Assembly: GCA_024229515.1 (NCBI GenBank)
Contig: JAAESI010000025.1
Location: 1 to 58,643, forward strand
Reading direction: 5' to 3'
Origin: Pseudomonadota bacterium
Lineage (GTDB): Bacteria > Myxococcota_A > UBA796 > UBA9615
DNA length: 58,643 nucleotides
Positions within the stretch are counted from its first letter, which is position 1. Each line of letters begins with the position of its first letter. Under the pieces are notes generated by a model. The model was not told the origin of the DNA and did not search any database. It saw only the letters and a program-made list of their open reading frames with translations. Made by a program: the position numbers and the translations under genes. Positions 27,702 through 35,252 of the stretch are shown piece by piece.

Positions 27702-29197
27702 AGGCCTTCCTTCTCCGCCAGACCAACTACCGCGACGCCGATCGCATCGTCACCCTGCTGACCGCCGAGTCCGGCCGCCTGGACGTGAAGATCCCGCGGG
27801 CGCGGGCCAGTCGGAAGCGGTTCGGGGGCCTGGATCTGTTCGTGCTCGCCAACGTCGTGCTGGAGACGCGGGGGGCGCCGCGACTCAAAGAGGCGGCTCC
27901 GCTCCGCTCGTTCGACGGCATTCGGCTGGACGTCGTGCGGCTGGGGTTGGCGTCGTACGCGGCTGAGCTGGCGGCGACGGCGGCCCAAGCCGATCACCCC
28001 GCCCCCGATCTCTTCCGCCTCACCGAGGCCGCGTTCGATTCGTTGGACGTGGCCGACGCGGAGTTCGACGTCGGCGGGCTCGGGTGGGCGCGGGGCTTCG
28101 AGTTGAAGCTCCTGCACGTGCTCGGGGTGCGCCCCTCACTGCGCCAATGCGCCGCCTGCGGAGAGCCGGCGGGGGCGCCCGTGGGCTGGTCCGTGTCGGC
28201 CGGCGGCGTATTGTCCGGAGACTGCCGCCAGGAGGATCGTCTGACCCAGTCCGTCTCACCCGCCGTCATCGCCCGCCTCGACGAGGCGCTGCGCCGCCCG
28301 CTCAAGGAGCAGGGGGCCGTGGCGTGGGCCCGCGGGGAGCACCGTGAGGCGCGGTCGATGATGCGGACGTTTGTCGGCGAGCACGTCGGCATCCGGGAGC
28401 GGGCGCTGGCGTTCCTGGACCAGATGGTCCCGCTGCTGCTGGTTGGGCTGGTGTTCGTGCTCAGCGGATGCCCCAGCTACGTGCCCCCCGAGGACGTTCG
28501 GCTGCAGGGTTGGCTGCTGAACACGCCGACGCCGCCGGAGGACGGGACCCTCGAGGCGCTGACGGTCTCGGGCGCGACCGCCGATGCGTACTCCGACAAC
28601 GGCACGCTGCTGGTGGAAGGGGCGAACCCGTTCGCGGACTTCGCCAACTACTGGCGCTTCGATCCGCTGCCCCCCGAGACCGCCGTGCACGTGGTGTTCG
28701 GGCCGCCGGAAGCCGCCGAGGACGAGGTCGACTACGTCACCACCGTGCTGTCGGGCCGAACCGCCCTCGAAGACCTGTTCGTCGATGACGGCACGTTCCA
28801 CCTGTGGTCTCGCGCCGACGCGACGAACTGGGTGGCGCAGTGGCGGGCGGTCACCGACCCCACGATCCCCGGTCCCACGTTCGACCCCGAGCTCGAGGGG
28901 GAGGGCGGCATCGCCTACGGCCAGGTCAGCAACGCGGCGGACTACGAGGGCTACCGGATCGTGGTCCGCGATGGCGCCGGCCTCGACCGCGGCGCCTTCT
29001 ACACGGACGACGAGGGCGCTCCCATCGAAGGGGAGGGGCTGTCCGCCGAGGGCACGTTCGTGGTGCTGGGGCTGTCCCCCGGCCCGGCCGAGATCATCGT
29101 CGGGCGGCCCGATGGGAGCACGCTGGAGCGGAGCTTCGCGACCCGGGTGGAAGAGGACGGGGTGACCAGCCTCGTGGGCTTCGCGATCGTCGACTAG
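27698..29197 (+). CDS. recO: RecO reading in frame into a lipoprotein domain
   Basis: One open frame of 499 residues made of two unlike parts. Residues 1-242 are RecO, the RecFOR recombination mediator: OB-fold start KAFLLRQTNYRDADRIVTLL, then a helical domain with CAACGE. It ends in the usual RecO tail (GIRERALAFLDQM). At ATG 28424, in frame and without any stop, a lipoprotein signal begins (PLLLVGLVFVLSGC), followed by about 245 residues of a secreted beta-rich unknown protein. The signal can only work if translation starts at 28424 or if the parts were once separate. RecO starts at TTG 27698, overlapping the mgtE stop. Confidence 0.8.
   Translation: MKAFLLRQTNYRDADRIVTLLTAESGRLDVKIPRARASRKRFGGLDLFVLANVVLETRGAPRLKEAAPLRSFDGIRLDVVRLGLASYAAELAATAAQADHPAPDLFRLTEAAFDSLDVADAEFDVGGLGWARGFELKLLHVLGVRPSLRQCAACGEPAGAPVGWSVSAGGVLSGDCRQEDRLTQSVSPAVIARLDEALRRPLKEQGAVAWARGEHREARSMMRTFVGEHVGIRERALAFLDQMVPLLLVGLVFVLSGCPSYVPPEDVRLQGWLLNTPTPPEDGTLEALTVSGATADAYSDNGTLLVEGANPFADFANYWRFDPLPPETAVHVVFGPPEAAEDEVDYVTTVLSGRTALEDLFVDDGTFHLWSRADATNWVAQWRAVTDPTIPGPTFDPELEGEGGIAYGQVSNAADYEGYRIVVRDGAGLDRGAFYTDDEGAPIEGEGLSAEGTFVVLGLSPGPAEIIVGRPDGSTLERSFATRVEEDGVTSLVGFAIVD
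28424..29197 (+). CDS. internal in-frame lipoprotein start inside the recO ORF
   Basis: Candidate independent product of 257 residues starting at the ATG inside the last RecO codons. It has a short n-region, a hydrophobic stretch and lipobox LSGC at residues 13-16, then a beta-rich mature domain (VRLQGWLLNTPTPPEDG, IAYGQVSNAADYEGYRIVVRDG) of unknown family. No strong Shine-Dalgarno sequence is visible before it, so translation might depend on coupling to RecO. Confidence 0.55.
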   Translation: MVPLLLVGLVFVLSGCPSYVPPEDVRLQGWLLNTPTPPEDGTLEALTVSGATADAYSDNGTLLVEGANPFADFANYWRFDPLPPETAVHVVFGPPEAAEDEVDYVTTVLSGRTALEDLFVDDGTFHLWSRADATNWVAQWRAVTDPTIPGPTFDPELEGEGGIAYGQVSNAADYEGYRIVVRDGAGLDRGAFYTDDEGAPIEGEGLSAEGTFVVLGLSPGPAEIIVGRPDGSTLERSFATRVEEDGVTSLVGFAIVD

Positions 29198-29230
29198 TTC
29201 TCGTCGCGCAGGCGGCCAGCGCGAGGGCGA

Positions 29231-29262
29231 GCAGAAGCAGGAGCAGGAGCAGGAGCAGGAGC
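29231..29262. repeat. (CAGGAG)n hexanucleotide microsatellite
   Basis: Four to five near-perfect copies of CAGGAG in the 151-base gap between the recO-lipoprotein ORF and the next gene. On the minus strand it would code for a poly-Leu stretch in a short ORF that resembles a lipoprotein signal peptide. Possibly a remnant of a signal-peptide coding region expanded by slippage. Confidence 0.7.
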
Positions 29263-29348
29263 TGCAGTCGGGTCCGCATGGCGCGCAATGTCCAGACGCC
29301 CCCCGGGCCCTGCCAGGGCATCCCGGCGGGTGCTAGCATCTGCCTCCC

Positions 29349-30497
29349 ATGCGCCTCTTCGCCGCCCTCGCCATCGCGTCCGCCGTCGCCCTTCCTGCTG
29401 TTGTTTCCGCGCAGGACCGGCCTGCCCCCAGCTGTGCCTGGAGGACCGCCGCCGCGGACGGTACGGCCGACGACCCGACGGGGGACCCAGGCGCTCCCTG
29501 GGACCCCGCCCGCCGCCTGAACGACGCCGGCTGGCGCCAGGTCGAGGAGCACTTCCAGGCTCACCACTTCGGCCTCTTCAGCGCCGAAGACGTGGCCGCC
29601 CTGGAGTCCACCCCCGGCGTCGCCCTGGGCGTGCTCCACCCCCTTCCGGACGAGGTCGATGGGCACGGCCGGCTGGCCCGGCCGGAGGAGGCCGCGCCGG
29701 TCCAATGGCCGGACCGGATCGCGCCCACGGACCTGGTGTTGGTCGCCGTCGGCAACGCTCGCCCCGGCGAGGACTGGGTCCTGCACCCCGCCGGGATCAC
29801 GGCTGACGGCCCCGTCGCCCCCATCGCCGGGCCCGCCACCGCGCCGACCGACCCCAGCGTGACCGGCTTCTACCGGGTGCACCGCCTCGTCGGCGGGAGC
29901 CCCGAGACCTGGCGGAACAGCGCGTGGGCCCCCCGCCGCCTCGACATCAACGCCCTCGAGCTGGAGACCGAGCTCGCCCTCAGCAGCGAGGCGGTCGCGC
30001 TGGAGGGGCCCGAGGACGCCGGCGGGAGCCCGCAGGTCCTCGCCAGCGGCACGTTCAGCGTCCGCACCCGGACCACGGATCGCCTCGACGCGCCCCTGAT
30101 CGTGAACCTCAGCCTGCGCGGGCCGGGGAGCTCCTTGTTCATCCTCGAGGTGCTCCCCCGCGGCGACGAGATCCCCGCGTCGGGGTCCCGCAACGTGCGG
30201 GTCGACCAGCGGCTCGACTTCCAGATCCTCGCGCCCCCGTCGACGTTGTCGGAGTCCGCGTTCACCCGCCAGCTGCTCCCCCCGGGGCAGGCCATCGTCA
30301 TCGAGGTCGCCGCCGAGATTGTCTCCTTCGCGGGGCAAGAGGGCGGCGTGGACCTCGACCTCGGGCTGTCGTCCGAGGGCTTCAGCGTGGCTCCCGGCGA
30401 AGCCGTCGTGTTCTCCCCGGTGGAGGTCCTCCCCCGGGACGTCGTCCAGCGCTCGGTGTGGCTCGAGATCTGGCGGCCCGACCCCGCCCGGGAGTAG
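29349..30497 (+). CDS. secreted protein of unknown function
   Basis: Protein of 382 residues with a signal peptide ending SAQ-DRP. One mature Cys (SCAWRT), then an Ala/Asp-rich region and a beta-rich C-terminal half (LIVNLSLRGPGSSLFILEVLP, AIVIEVAAEIVSF). No known domain is recognised. The stop is 5 bases before the GTG of the cNMP-binding-like gene, making this the first gene of a six-gene run to 34284. Confidence 0.8.
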   Translation: MRLFAALAIASAVALPAVVSAQDRPAPSCAWRTAAADGTADDPTGDPGAPWDPARRLNDAGWRQVEEHFQAHHFGLFSAEDVAALESTPGVALGVLHPLPDEVDGHGRLARPEEAAPVQWPDRIAPTDLVLVAVGNARPGEDWVLHPAGITADGPVAPIAGPATAPTDPSVTGFYRVHRLVGGSPETWRNSAWAPRRLDINALELETELALSSEAVALEGPEDAGGSPQVLASGTFSVRTRTTDRLDAPLIVNLSLRGPGSSLFILEVLPRGDEIPASGSRNVRVDQRLDFQILAPPSTLSESAFTRQLLPPGQAIVIEVAAEIVSFAGQEGGVDLDLGLSSEGFSVAPGEAVVFSPVEVLPRDVVQRSVWLEIWRPDPARE

Positions 30498-30501
30498 CGC
30501 C

Positions 30502-31443
30502 GTGTCCCTTTCGCCCGCCGCGGAGATGATCCGTCAGTACCACCCGCTCCTTCGCCCGCTCCGGGACTACGAGCTGTACGACGCCACGGTCGAGGCGGAC
30601 ACCACGCCCGCGGGGCGGGTCCTCGACCTCGCGGATGCGCCCTCGGGGGTGCTCGTGCTCGGGGGCAAGCCCCCCCTCCATCGCCCCATCGACGCCCGCA
30701 TCTTCTGCGCCACCGACTGCGAGTGGTTCTTCATCCCTGCCGCGGACGACCTCGGCGCGCTGGGCGTCACCGAGACGGATCCGGTAGCCCGCGGGTTGCG
30801 GGAGCAGCTCCGCCTCCTCGAGGGCGACTTCCTGCTTCAGCTCACCCGGTTCGGGCCGCTGCGGCACCTCTCCTACGACGCCGTGCGGCTGCTCGCCTAC
30901 TTCTTCGAGATCAAGCGGCATCGCCCTGGCGAGACGGTGCTCGTGGCCGGCGACGAGGCGCGCCCCACGCTCGTGCTCGAGGGGGCGCTGAAGGGGCCCG
31001 GGGGTACGTTCCCCCCTGGCTCCGTGCTGTTCGAAGAGCAGTTCTGCGTCGGCCCCGGGGGACCCACCATCCCCGCGGACTTCGTGGCCCGCGGGCGCAC
31101 GGTCACGGCGGAGCTGCCAACCAACGCGTACAGCGACCTCCTCCCCCTCGACGATCGCATCCTCGCCCGCCACGACGAGCGCTGGGCCCTGCAGTGGAAC
31201 GCGGTGGTCGGGGAGCCGACCGAGGCCGCCCCGGACGCGCAGACCATCGCGCTGAACCTGGTGGCCCGGGAGGGGACCGGCGATGGGCCGCTGTCGCCCG
31301 CGATCTCGGTGCTCGTGCTGGACGCGGATGGACCCGCGCTGGAGGCCCGCGCCGCTCAGACCGGCTGGGACCCGATCCCGGTCGTCTCCACCATGGCCCC
31401 GCCGCCGGTCGGCGAGAGCCCGCTCTGGGCGAACGTGGGGTGA
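30502..31443 (+). CDS. cyclic-nucleotide-binding-like domain protein
   Basis: Protein of 313 residues with a jelly-roll plan recalling cNMP-binding/CAP effector domains: FLLQLTRFGPLRHLSYDAVRLLAYFFEIKRHRPGETVLVAGDE (residues about 110-152) has the helix-then-strand order and Pro-Gly-Glu turn of that family, and the N-terminal ~100 residues look like half of a second copy. The phosphate-binding cassette (FGExAL..RxA) is not clear; LFEEQF is the only trace. The C-terminal ISVLVLDADGPALEARA recalls the segment between cNMP and patatin domains in neuropathy target esterases. GTG start; the stop overlaps the next GTG. Confidence 0.65.
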   Translation: MSLSPAAEMIRQYHPLLRPLRDYELYDATVEADTTPAGRVLDLADAPSGVLVLGGKPPLHRPIDARIFCATDCEWFFIPAADDLGALGVTETDPVARGLREQLRLLEGDFLLQLTRFGPLRHLSYDAVRLLAYFFEIKRHRPGETVLVAGDEARPTLVLEGALKGPGGTFPPGSVLFEEQFCVGPGGPTIPADFVARGRTVTAELPTNAYSDLLPLDDRILARHDERWALQWNAVVGEPTEAAPDAQTIALNLVAREGTGDGPLSPAISVLVLDADGPALEARAAQTGWDPIPVVSTMAPPPVGESPLWANVG

Positions 31444-31805
31444 CCGTCATCGGCCTGGATCCCACCGCGTTCACCTCGGAGGCGGCGGTGCGCAAGCTCA
31501 TCAAGGACACGGACCTGTGGATCCACGCCACGGGCCGGTTCGACAAGGTGGTCGTGCGGCTCCCCCGGGTGGGGCCGCAGTGGAAGCCCGTCATCGAGCG
31601 CTCCATCTCGGTCGACGTGATCACCGACGACCTCATGGATCCGCTGCCGGAGCTCGTCGGCACCGAGTTGGACGTGGTGCGGGTCGCCCGTCCGCGCTCG
31701 GGGGAGGGGTTCCGGACCGCGGCGCACACCCCCTTCATCACGCTGCCGCGCGACAGCAAACCGACGACCGAGTTCTGGCAGACCGGCCAGCCGTGGGGGG
31801 CATGA
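31440..31805 (+). CDS. small protein between cNMP-binding-like and patatin genes
   Basis: Protein of 121 residues with no recognised domain. It opens with a Rossmann-like strand and turn (VTVIGLDPTAFTSEAAVRKLI), a LWIHATGRFDKVVVRLP segment and an acidic DVITDDLMDPLPELVG. In NTE-type phospholipases a nucleotide-binding-like linker of similar kind joins the cNMP and patatin parts; here it may be encoded separately. GTG start overlaps the upstream stop (GTGA), and the patatin ATG follows one base after its TGA. Confidence 0.7.
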   Translation: MTVIGLDPTAFTSEAAVRKLIKDTDLWIHATGRFDKVVVRLPRVGPQWKPVIERSISVDVITDDLMDPLPELVGTELDVVRVARPRSGEGFRTAAHTPFITLPRDSKPTTEFWQTGQPWGA

Positions 31806-31806
31806 C

Positions 31807-32859
31807 ATGGGCCTGATCAGCTTTCTCATCGGATCGGCCGAGGCCGCCGTGACGCTCGTCAAGGGGCCGGACCCCAACGACGCCACCGACGCCACGACCG
31901 CCAGCAACGCGGCGCTCAAGCGGTTGGCGCGCATGAACAACGGCGAGTCGATCGCGGTGTCGCTGGCCGGCGGCGGGGCCTGGGGCTTCGGCCACATCGG
32001 CCTCATCGAGCACCTCGCCGACCAGGGCATCCCCACGGACTTCGTCTCCGGCGTCAGCTCCGGGTCGATCGTGGCCGCCCTGCACGCGTGGAAGACCACC
32101 GCCCAGGGGACCGGCGCCACGGGCATGCAGGAGCTGCGGAAGCGTCATCGCCAGGCGCTCCCGGTGACGATGACCTGCGTCGTGACGATGTCCGGGCTGG
32201 AGCGCTGGATCACCAGCGTCACCGGCGGCACGACCGACACCCAGACCGAGTCCGCGTGCCTCTCGTTCCACACCCGGGTGTTCACGGGCGAGCCGGCCAC
32301 GACCGGCGGGACGACCCTCGGGGAGGGGACCGCGGCGGCGTCCTCGATGCCTCCGTTGTTCGCGCCGAAGGACTACCAGGGCGACCCCGTGATCGACGGC
32401 GGCTTCTCCTACAACCTGCCCACGCTGACCCAGATGCGGGCGGCCAGCGGCACGATGCCCTACTTCATCGCGAGCAACCCGATTCCGAAGCAACTGGGGG
32501 GGCCGGCCAAGACCCTGGGGCAGTCCTTCCTCACGAAGCGGGGGATCCTGCGCCGGATCCGCGACGTCAGCTACGGCGTCTTCCACCTGCTGCGCACCAG
32601 TTCCGATCTGCAGGCGTCGCACGCCGAGCTGCTGTTCGCCCCCGATCTGCACTGCTGGACCCCGATCGACTTCTCCAAGATGGTGGAGCTGGCCGATCGT
32701 GGGTACGTCGAGGCGAAGTCACGCCTCAGCGGCCCCAACGATCCGCAGTGGTCGTACCAGTGGTGGATCATCGGCAACAACTCGGCCAGCGCGCAGTACC
32801 TCACCCCGTCGTCGGTGCCCCCGCCGACCGTGCCCCTGGTGACCACCCCGTGTCCGTGA
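31807..32859 (+). CDS. patatin-like phospholipase
   Basis: Lipid acyl hydrolase of the patatin family, 350 residues. The oxyanion motif is LAGGGAWGFGHIG, the nucleophile elbow G82VS84SG86 (GxSxG), and the second dyad residue Asp197 sits in VIDGGFSYNLP. All catalytic elements are therefore present. The N-terminal 45 residues may associate with membrane. It probably releases fatty acids from phospholipids in the cytoplasm or inner membrane. Its upstream neighbours look like the sensor and linker parts of an NTE-type enzyme. The last bases overlap the arginase start. Confidence 0.9.
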   Translation: MGLISFLIGSAEAAVTLVKGPDPNDATDATTASNAALKRLARMNNGESIAVSLAGGGAWGFGHIGLIEHLADQGIPTDFVSGVSSGSIVAALHAWKTTAQGTGATGMQELRKRHRQALPVTMTCVVTMSGLERWITSVTGGTTDTQTESACLSFHTRVFTGEPATTGGTTLGEGTAAASSMPPLFAPKDYQGDPVIDGGFSYNLPTLTQMRAASGTMPYFIASNPIPKQLGGPAKTLGQSFLTKRGILRRIRDVSYGVFHLLRTSSDLQASHAELLFAPDLHCWTPIDFSKMVELADRGYVEAKSRLSGPNDPQWSYQWWIIGNNSASAQYLTPSSVPPPTVPLVTTPCP

Positions 32860-33776
32860 GGTCGAGCCAAGCCATCCGCCTCCTGGGCGTGCCCCTCGAT
32901 CTCGGCGCAGGCCGGCGCGGCGTCGACATGGGTCCTTCGGCCCTCCGCATCGCCGGCATCGGGGAGGCGCTGACCGCCCTGGGCCATTCCGTGGAGGACG
33001 GCGGCAACGTCTCGGTGCCCCAGCGGGAGACCACCCCCGTGGGGGACCCGACGCTCCGCTACCTCGGACCCATCGCCCAGGTCTGCGGGGATCTGTACGC
33101 GCGCACCGCCGCGGCGATCGCCGCCGGTCGGGTCCCGCTGGTGCTCGGCGGCGACCATTCCCTGGCGGTCGGTTCCGTGGCGGCCGCGGCGGATGCCGCG
33201 CGCGCGGCGGGGGGACGGCTCGGCCTCGTCTGGCTGGACGCCCACGGCGACATGAACACGGGAGCCACTTCGCCGACCGGGAACGTGCACGGCATGCCGC
33301 TGGCGGCGCTGCTGGGCGACGGTCCGGAGTCGATGACGAAGCTCGGAGACCGCTTCCCCGCGGTGGATCCGGGGGACGTCGCCCTCATCGGGATCCGCGC
33401 GATCGACCGTCGGGAGGCGGACTCGATCCACGCCACGGGGGTGAACGCGTACACGATGCGGCACGTCGACGAGCACGGCATCTACGACACGGTCACCGCC
33501 GCCGTCGCCGCCCTCAAGAAGCGCGGCTGCACCCGGCTGCACGTCTCCTTCGACGTCGACTTCATCGATCCGAGTATCGCCCCCGGCGTCGGCACCCGCG
33601 TGCCCGGCGGCCCCACCTACCGCGAGGCACATCTGGTGATGGAGTTGCTTGCGGACACGGGGATGGTTACTTCCGTGGACGTGGTCGAACTCAACCCGTG
33701 CCTGGACCGAGAAAACGCGACGGCGGTGCTGTCCGTCGAGCTGCTGACGTCCCTGTTCGGCAAGCAGATCCTCTAA
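32856..33776 (+). CDS. rocF: arginase
   Basis: Ureohydrolase of 306 residues. Mn ligands are visible: His101 in GGDHSLAVG, Asp128, His130 and Asp132 in DAHGDMN, and the two aspartates of SFDVDFIDP. VPGGPTYREA and the short AIRLLGVPLDLGAGRRGVDMGPSALR opening match arginase (arginine to ornithine and urea) better than agmatinase. The GTG at 32856 is chosen because it overlaps the patatin TGA by four bases; a second in-frame GTG lies at 32850. Why it is coupled to a phospholipase gene is unknown. Confidence 0.92.
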   Translation: MRSSQAIRLLGVPLDLGAGRRGVDMGPSALRIAGIGEALTALGHSVEDGGNVSVPQRETTPVGDPTLRYLGPIAQVCGDLYARTAAAIAAGRVPLVLGGDHSLAVGSVAAAADAARAAGGRLGLVWLDAHGDMNTGATSPTGNVHGMPLAALLGDGPESMTKLGDRFPAVDPGDVALIGIRAIDRREADSIHATGVNAYTMRHVDEHGIYDTVTAAVAALKKRGCTRLHVSFDVDFIDPSIAPGVGTRVPGGPTYREAHLVMELLADTGMVTSVDVVELNPCLDRENATAVLSVELLTSLFGKQIL

Positions 33777-33780
33777 GTCC

Positions 33781-34284
33781 GTGGAAGTCCTCAAGAACGT
33801 GCTGATGAACTGGGTGCTCCCGGTCGTCGTGCTGTTCATCGTGCTCACCGGCTACCAGGCCTTCACCGCCCCCGAGGTCGAGCTCGACGGGGAAGGGCTC
33901 GCCCCCGACTTCACCCTCATGGACACCTCCGGCGCGCCGGTGTCGCTGTCCAACTTCCGGGGCCAGGAGGTCGTCGTCAACTTCTGGGGCACGTGGTGCG
34001 GCCCCTGCAAAGCGGAGCTCCCGGGGCTGAACCGGTTCGCCCGCAAGAACCCCAACGTGGTCGTGCTCGGGCTGGCCGTCGACAGCGGCGATCCGCCCGA
34101 GCTGCTCGCCGCCAAGGGCACGCTCGACATCCCCTTCGAGGTGCTGGACTGCACCGGGAAGGTCAAGCGCCAGTGGGGTGTGACGAAGGTGCCGACGACG
34201 TTCCTGGTGGATGGTGAGGGCGTGCTCCGCAAGAGCCACGTCGGCGTGATCACGCCCGTCCAGCTCGCCGCCTGGGTCGACTAG
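33781..34284 (+). CDS. TlpA/ResA-like thioredoxin-fold protein
   Basis: Membrane-anchored thiol-disulfide oxidoreductase of 167 residues. One N-terminal membrane helix (LPVVVLFIVLTGYQAF) and then a thioredoxin fold with active site WC73GPC76, the TlpA-type opening APDFTLMDTSGAPVSL and cis-Pro in KVPTTFLVDG. It probably keeps periplasmic cysteines reduced or acts in cytochrome assembly. GTG start 4 bases after the arginase stop. The stop TAG shares CTAG with the stop of the convergent gene. Confidence 0.9.
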   Translation: MEVLKNVLMNWVLPVVVLFIVLTGYQAFTAPEVELDGEGLAPDFTLMDTSGAPVSLSNFRGQEVVVNFWGTWCGPCKAELPGLNRFARKNPNVVVLGLAVDSGDPPELLAAKGTLDIPFEVLDCTGKVKRQWGVTKVPTTFLVDGEGVLRKSHVGVITPVQLAAWVD

Positions 34285-35204
34285 GGCAGGGACCTCACCA
34301 GCCGGAAGCCCGTGTTGTCGTAGCCCACGTTCGGGGGATCGGCGGTGCGCGTGGTGACGCGGCAGTCCTCGACCCGACTTCCCCAGCCTCCGCCGCGGCT
34401 CGCCTTGTCCTCTTCGTCGTCGCTGCCGAGCGGATCCGTGACCGCCTTGCGGCCGTAGCCGCCGTACCAGTCGTCGGTCCACTCCCAGACATTGCCCTGC
34501 ATGTCGTGCAGCCCCCAGGCGTTGGCCTCGAGCTGCGCGACGGAGTGGGGTGCGCCCTCGCTGGTGCCACAGAACCAGGCCCGCTGGGCGAGCACCGGAT
34601 CGCCCGCGCAGTTGCGCGCCTGCACGCCGCCGCCGGGGTGGCCTTCGGTGCTGCCGGCGCGGGCCGCCCACTCCCACTCCGCCTCGGTGGGCAGCCGCCA
34701 GCCGGTGCACGACGGGTCGTGGCAGGCCTCCAGGCCGTCCCGCGCGCTGCGCCAATCCGCGAACGCGACGGCGTCGTGCCAGCTCACAAGCACCACCGGG
34801 TGGGTGGGGCCGAAGACGTCGCCGTGGGGGGTGGGGGGGCTGCGCCAGGAGACGCCTTCGGCGCGGGTGTGGCCGTTCTCGACCTGGCCCCAGCCGGCGC
34901 GCTCGACGTCGGTGACGTGGGCGGTGGCGGCGACGAACGCCTCGAACTCGGAGCGTGTGACCTCGGTGCGGTCCATCAAGAACCCGCGGGTGAGCGTCAC
35001 GCGGTGGGTCGGCCCCTCGTCCTCCTCGCGGGCGGGATCCTCCTTGGGCGCGCCCATGGTGAAACTGCCCGGGGCGATGACGACGGTGGTGGCGGGGGCG
35101 TCGGCGGTCGGCATCGGCTCCGCCACGCTCGGTTCGACGGGCGCCTCCCCCCGGCAGCCAGCGGCCGCGAGGCAGGCGAGCCCGGTCAGGAGCAGTGCAC
35201 GCAC
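34281..35204 (-). CDS. FGE-sulfatase-domain (SUMF1-like) lipoprotein
   Basis: Protein of 307 residues, lipobox LAAAGC, with a formylglycine-generating-enzyme-like fold: IAPGSFTMGAP, RTEVTRSEFEAF, HPVVLVSWHDAVAFADW, WRLPTEAEWEWAARAG, MQGNVWEWTDDWY and RGGGW. In true FGE two cysteines near the end bind copper; here only one of them is found (VEDCRVT), so sulfatase activation is unlikely. Secreted members often serve as ligand-binding or scaffold modules. The start is GTG at 35204, the only initiator before the signal peptide. It is divergent from the SGNH gene at 35253. Confidence 0.87.
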   Translation of the reverse strand: MRALLLTGLACLAAAGCRGEAPVEPSVAEPMPTADAPATTVVIAPGSFTMGAPKEDPAREEDEGPTHRVTLTRGFLMDRTEVTRSEFEAFVAATAHVTDVERAGWGQVENGHTRAEGVSWRSPPTPHGDVFGPTHPVVLVSWHDAVAFADWRSARDGLEACHDPSCTGWRLPTEAEWEWAARAGSTEGHPGGGVQARNCAGDPVLAQRAWFCGTSEGAPHSVAQLEANAWGLHDMQGNVWEWTDDWYGGYGRKAVTDPLGSDDEEDKASRGGGWGSRVEDCRVTTRTADPPNVGYDNTGFRLVRSLP

Positions 35205-35252
35205 CCCGACAGGGTGATGGATGCGGTCGGTGGCGTCGAGTACGCTGCCGCG

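Noticed and set aside
29094..29279. Minus-strand ORF of 61 residues with a poly-Leu signal peptide and an LAAC lipobox
   Set aside because: The Leu run comes from the CAGGAG repeat, no Shine-Dalgarno precedes it, and the rest is Arg/Ser/Pro-rich antisense of the recO-lipoprotein ORF. Possibly a remnant, not a supported gene.
30502..32859. CBASS-like defence system (cyclic-nucleotide sensor plus patatin effector)
   Set aside because: No cyclic nucleotide synthase (CD-NTase) or other defence gene is nearby, and the domain order fits NTE-type enzymes better.
34281..35204. Active formylglycine-generating enzyme (sulfatase activator)
   Set aside because: Only one of the two C-terminal active-site cysteines is found, the protein is a lipoprotein, and no sulfatase gene is in the window.
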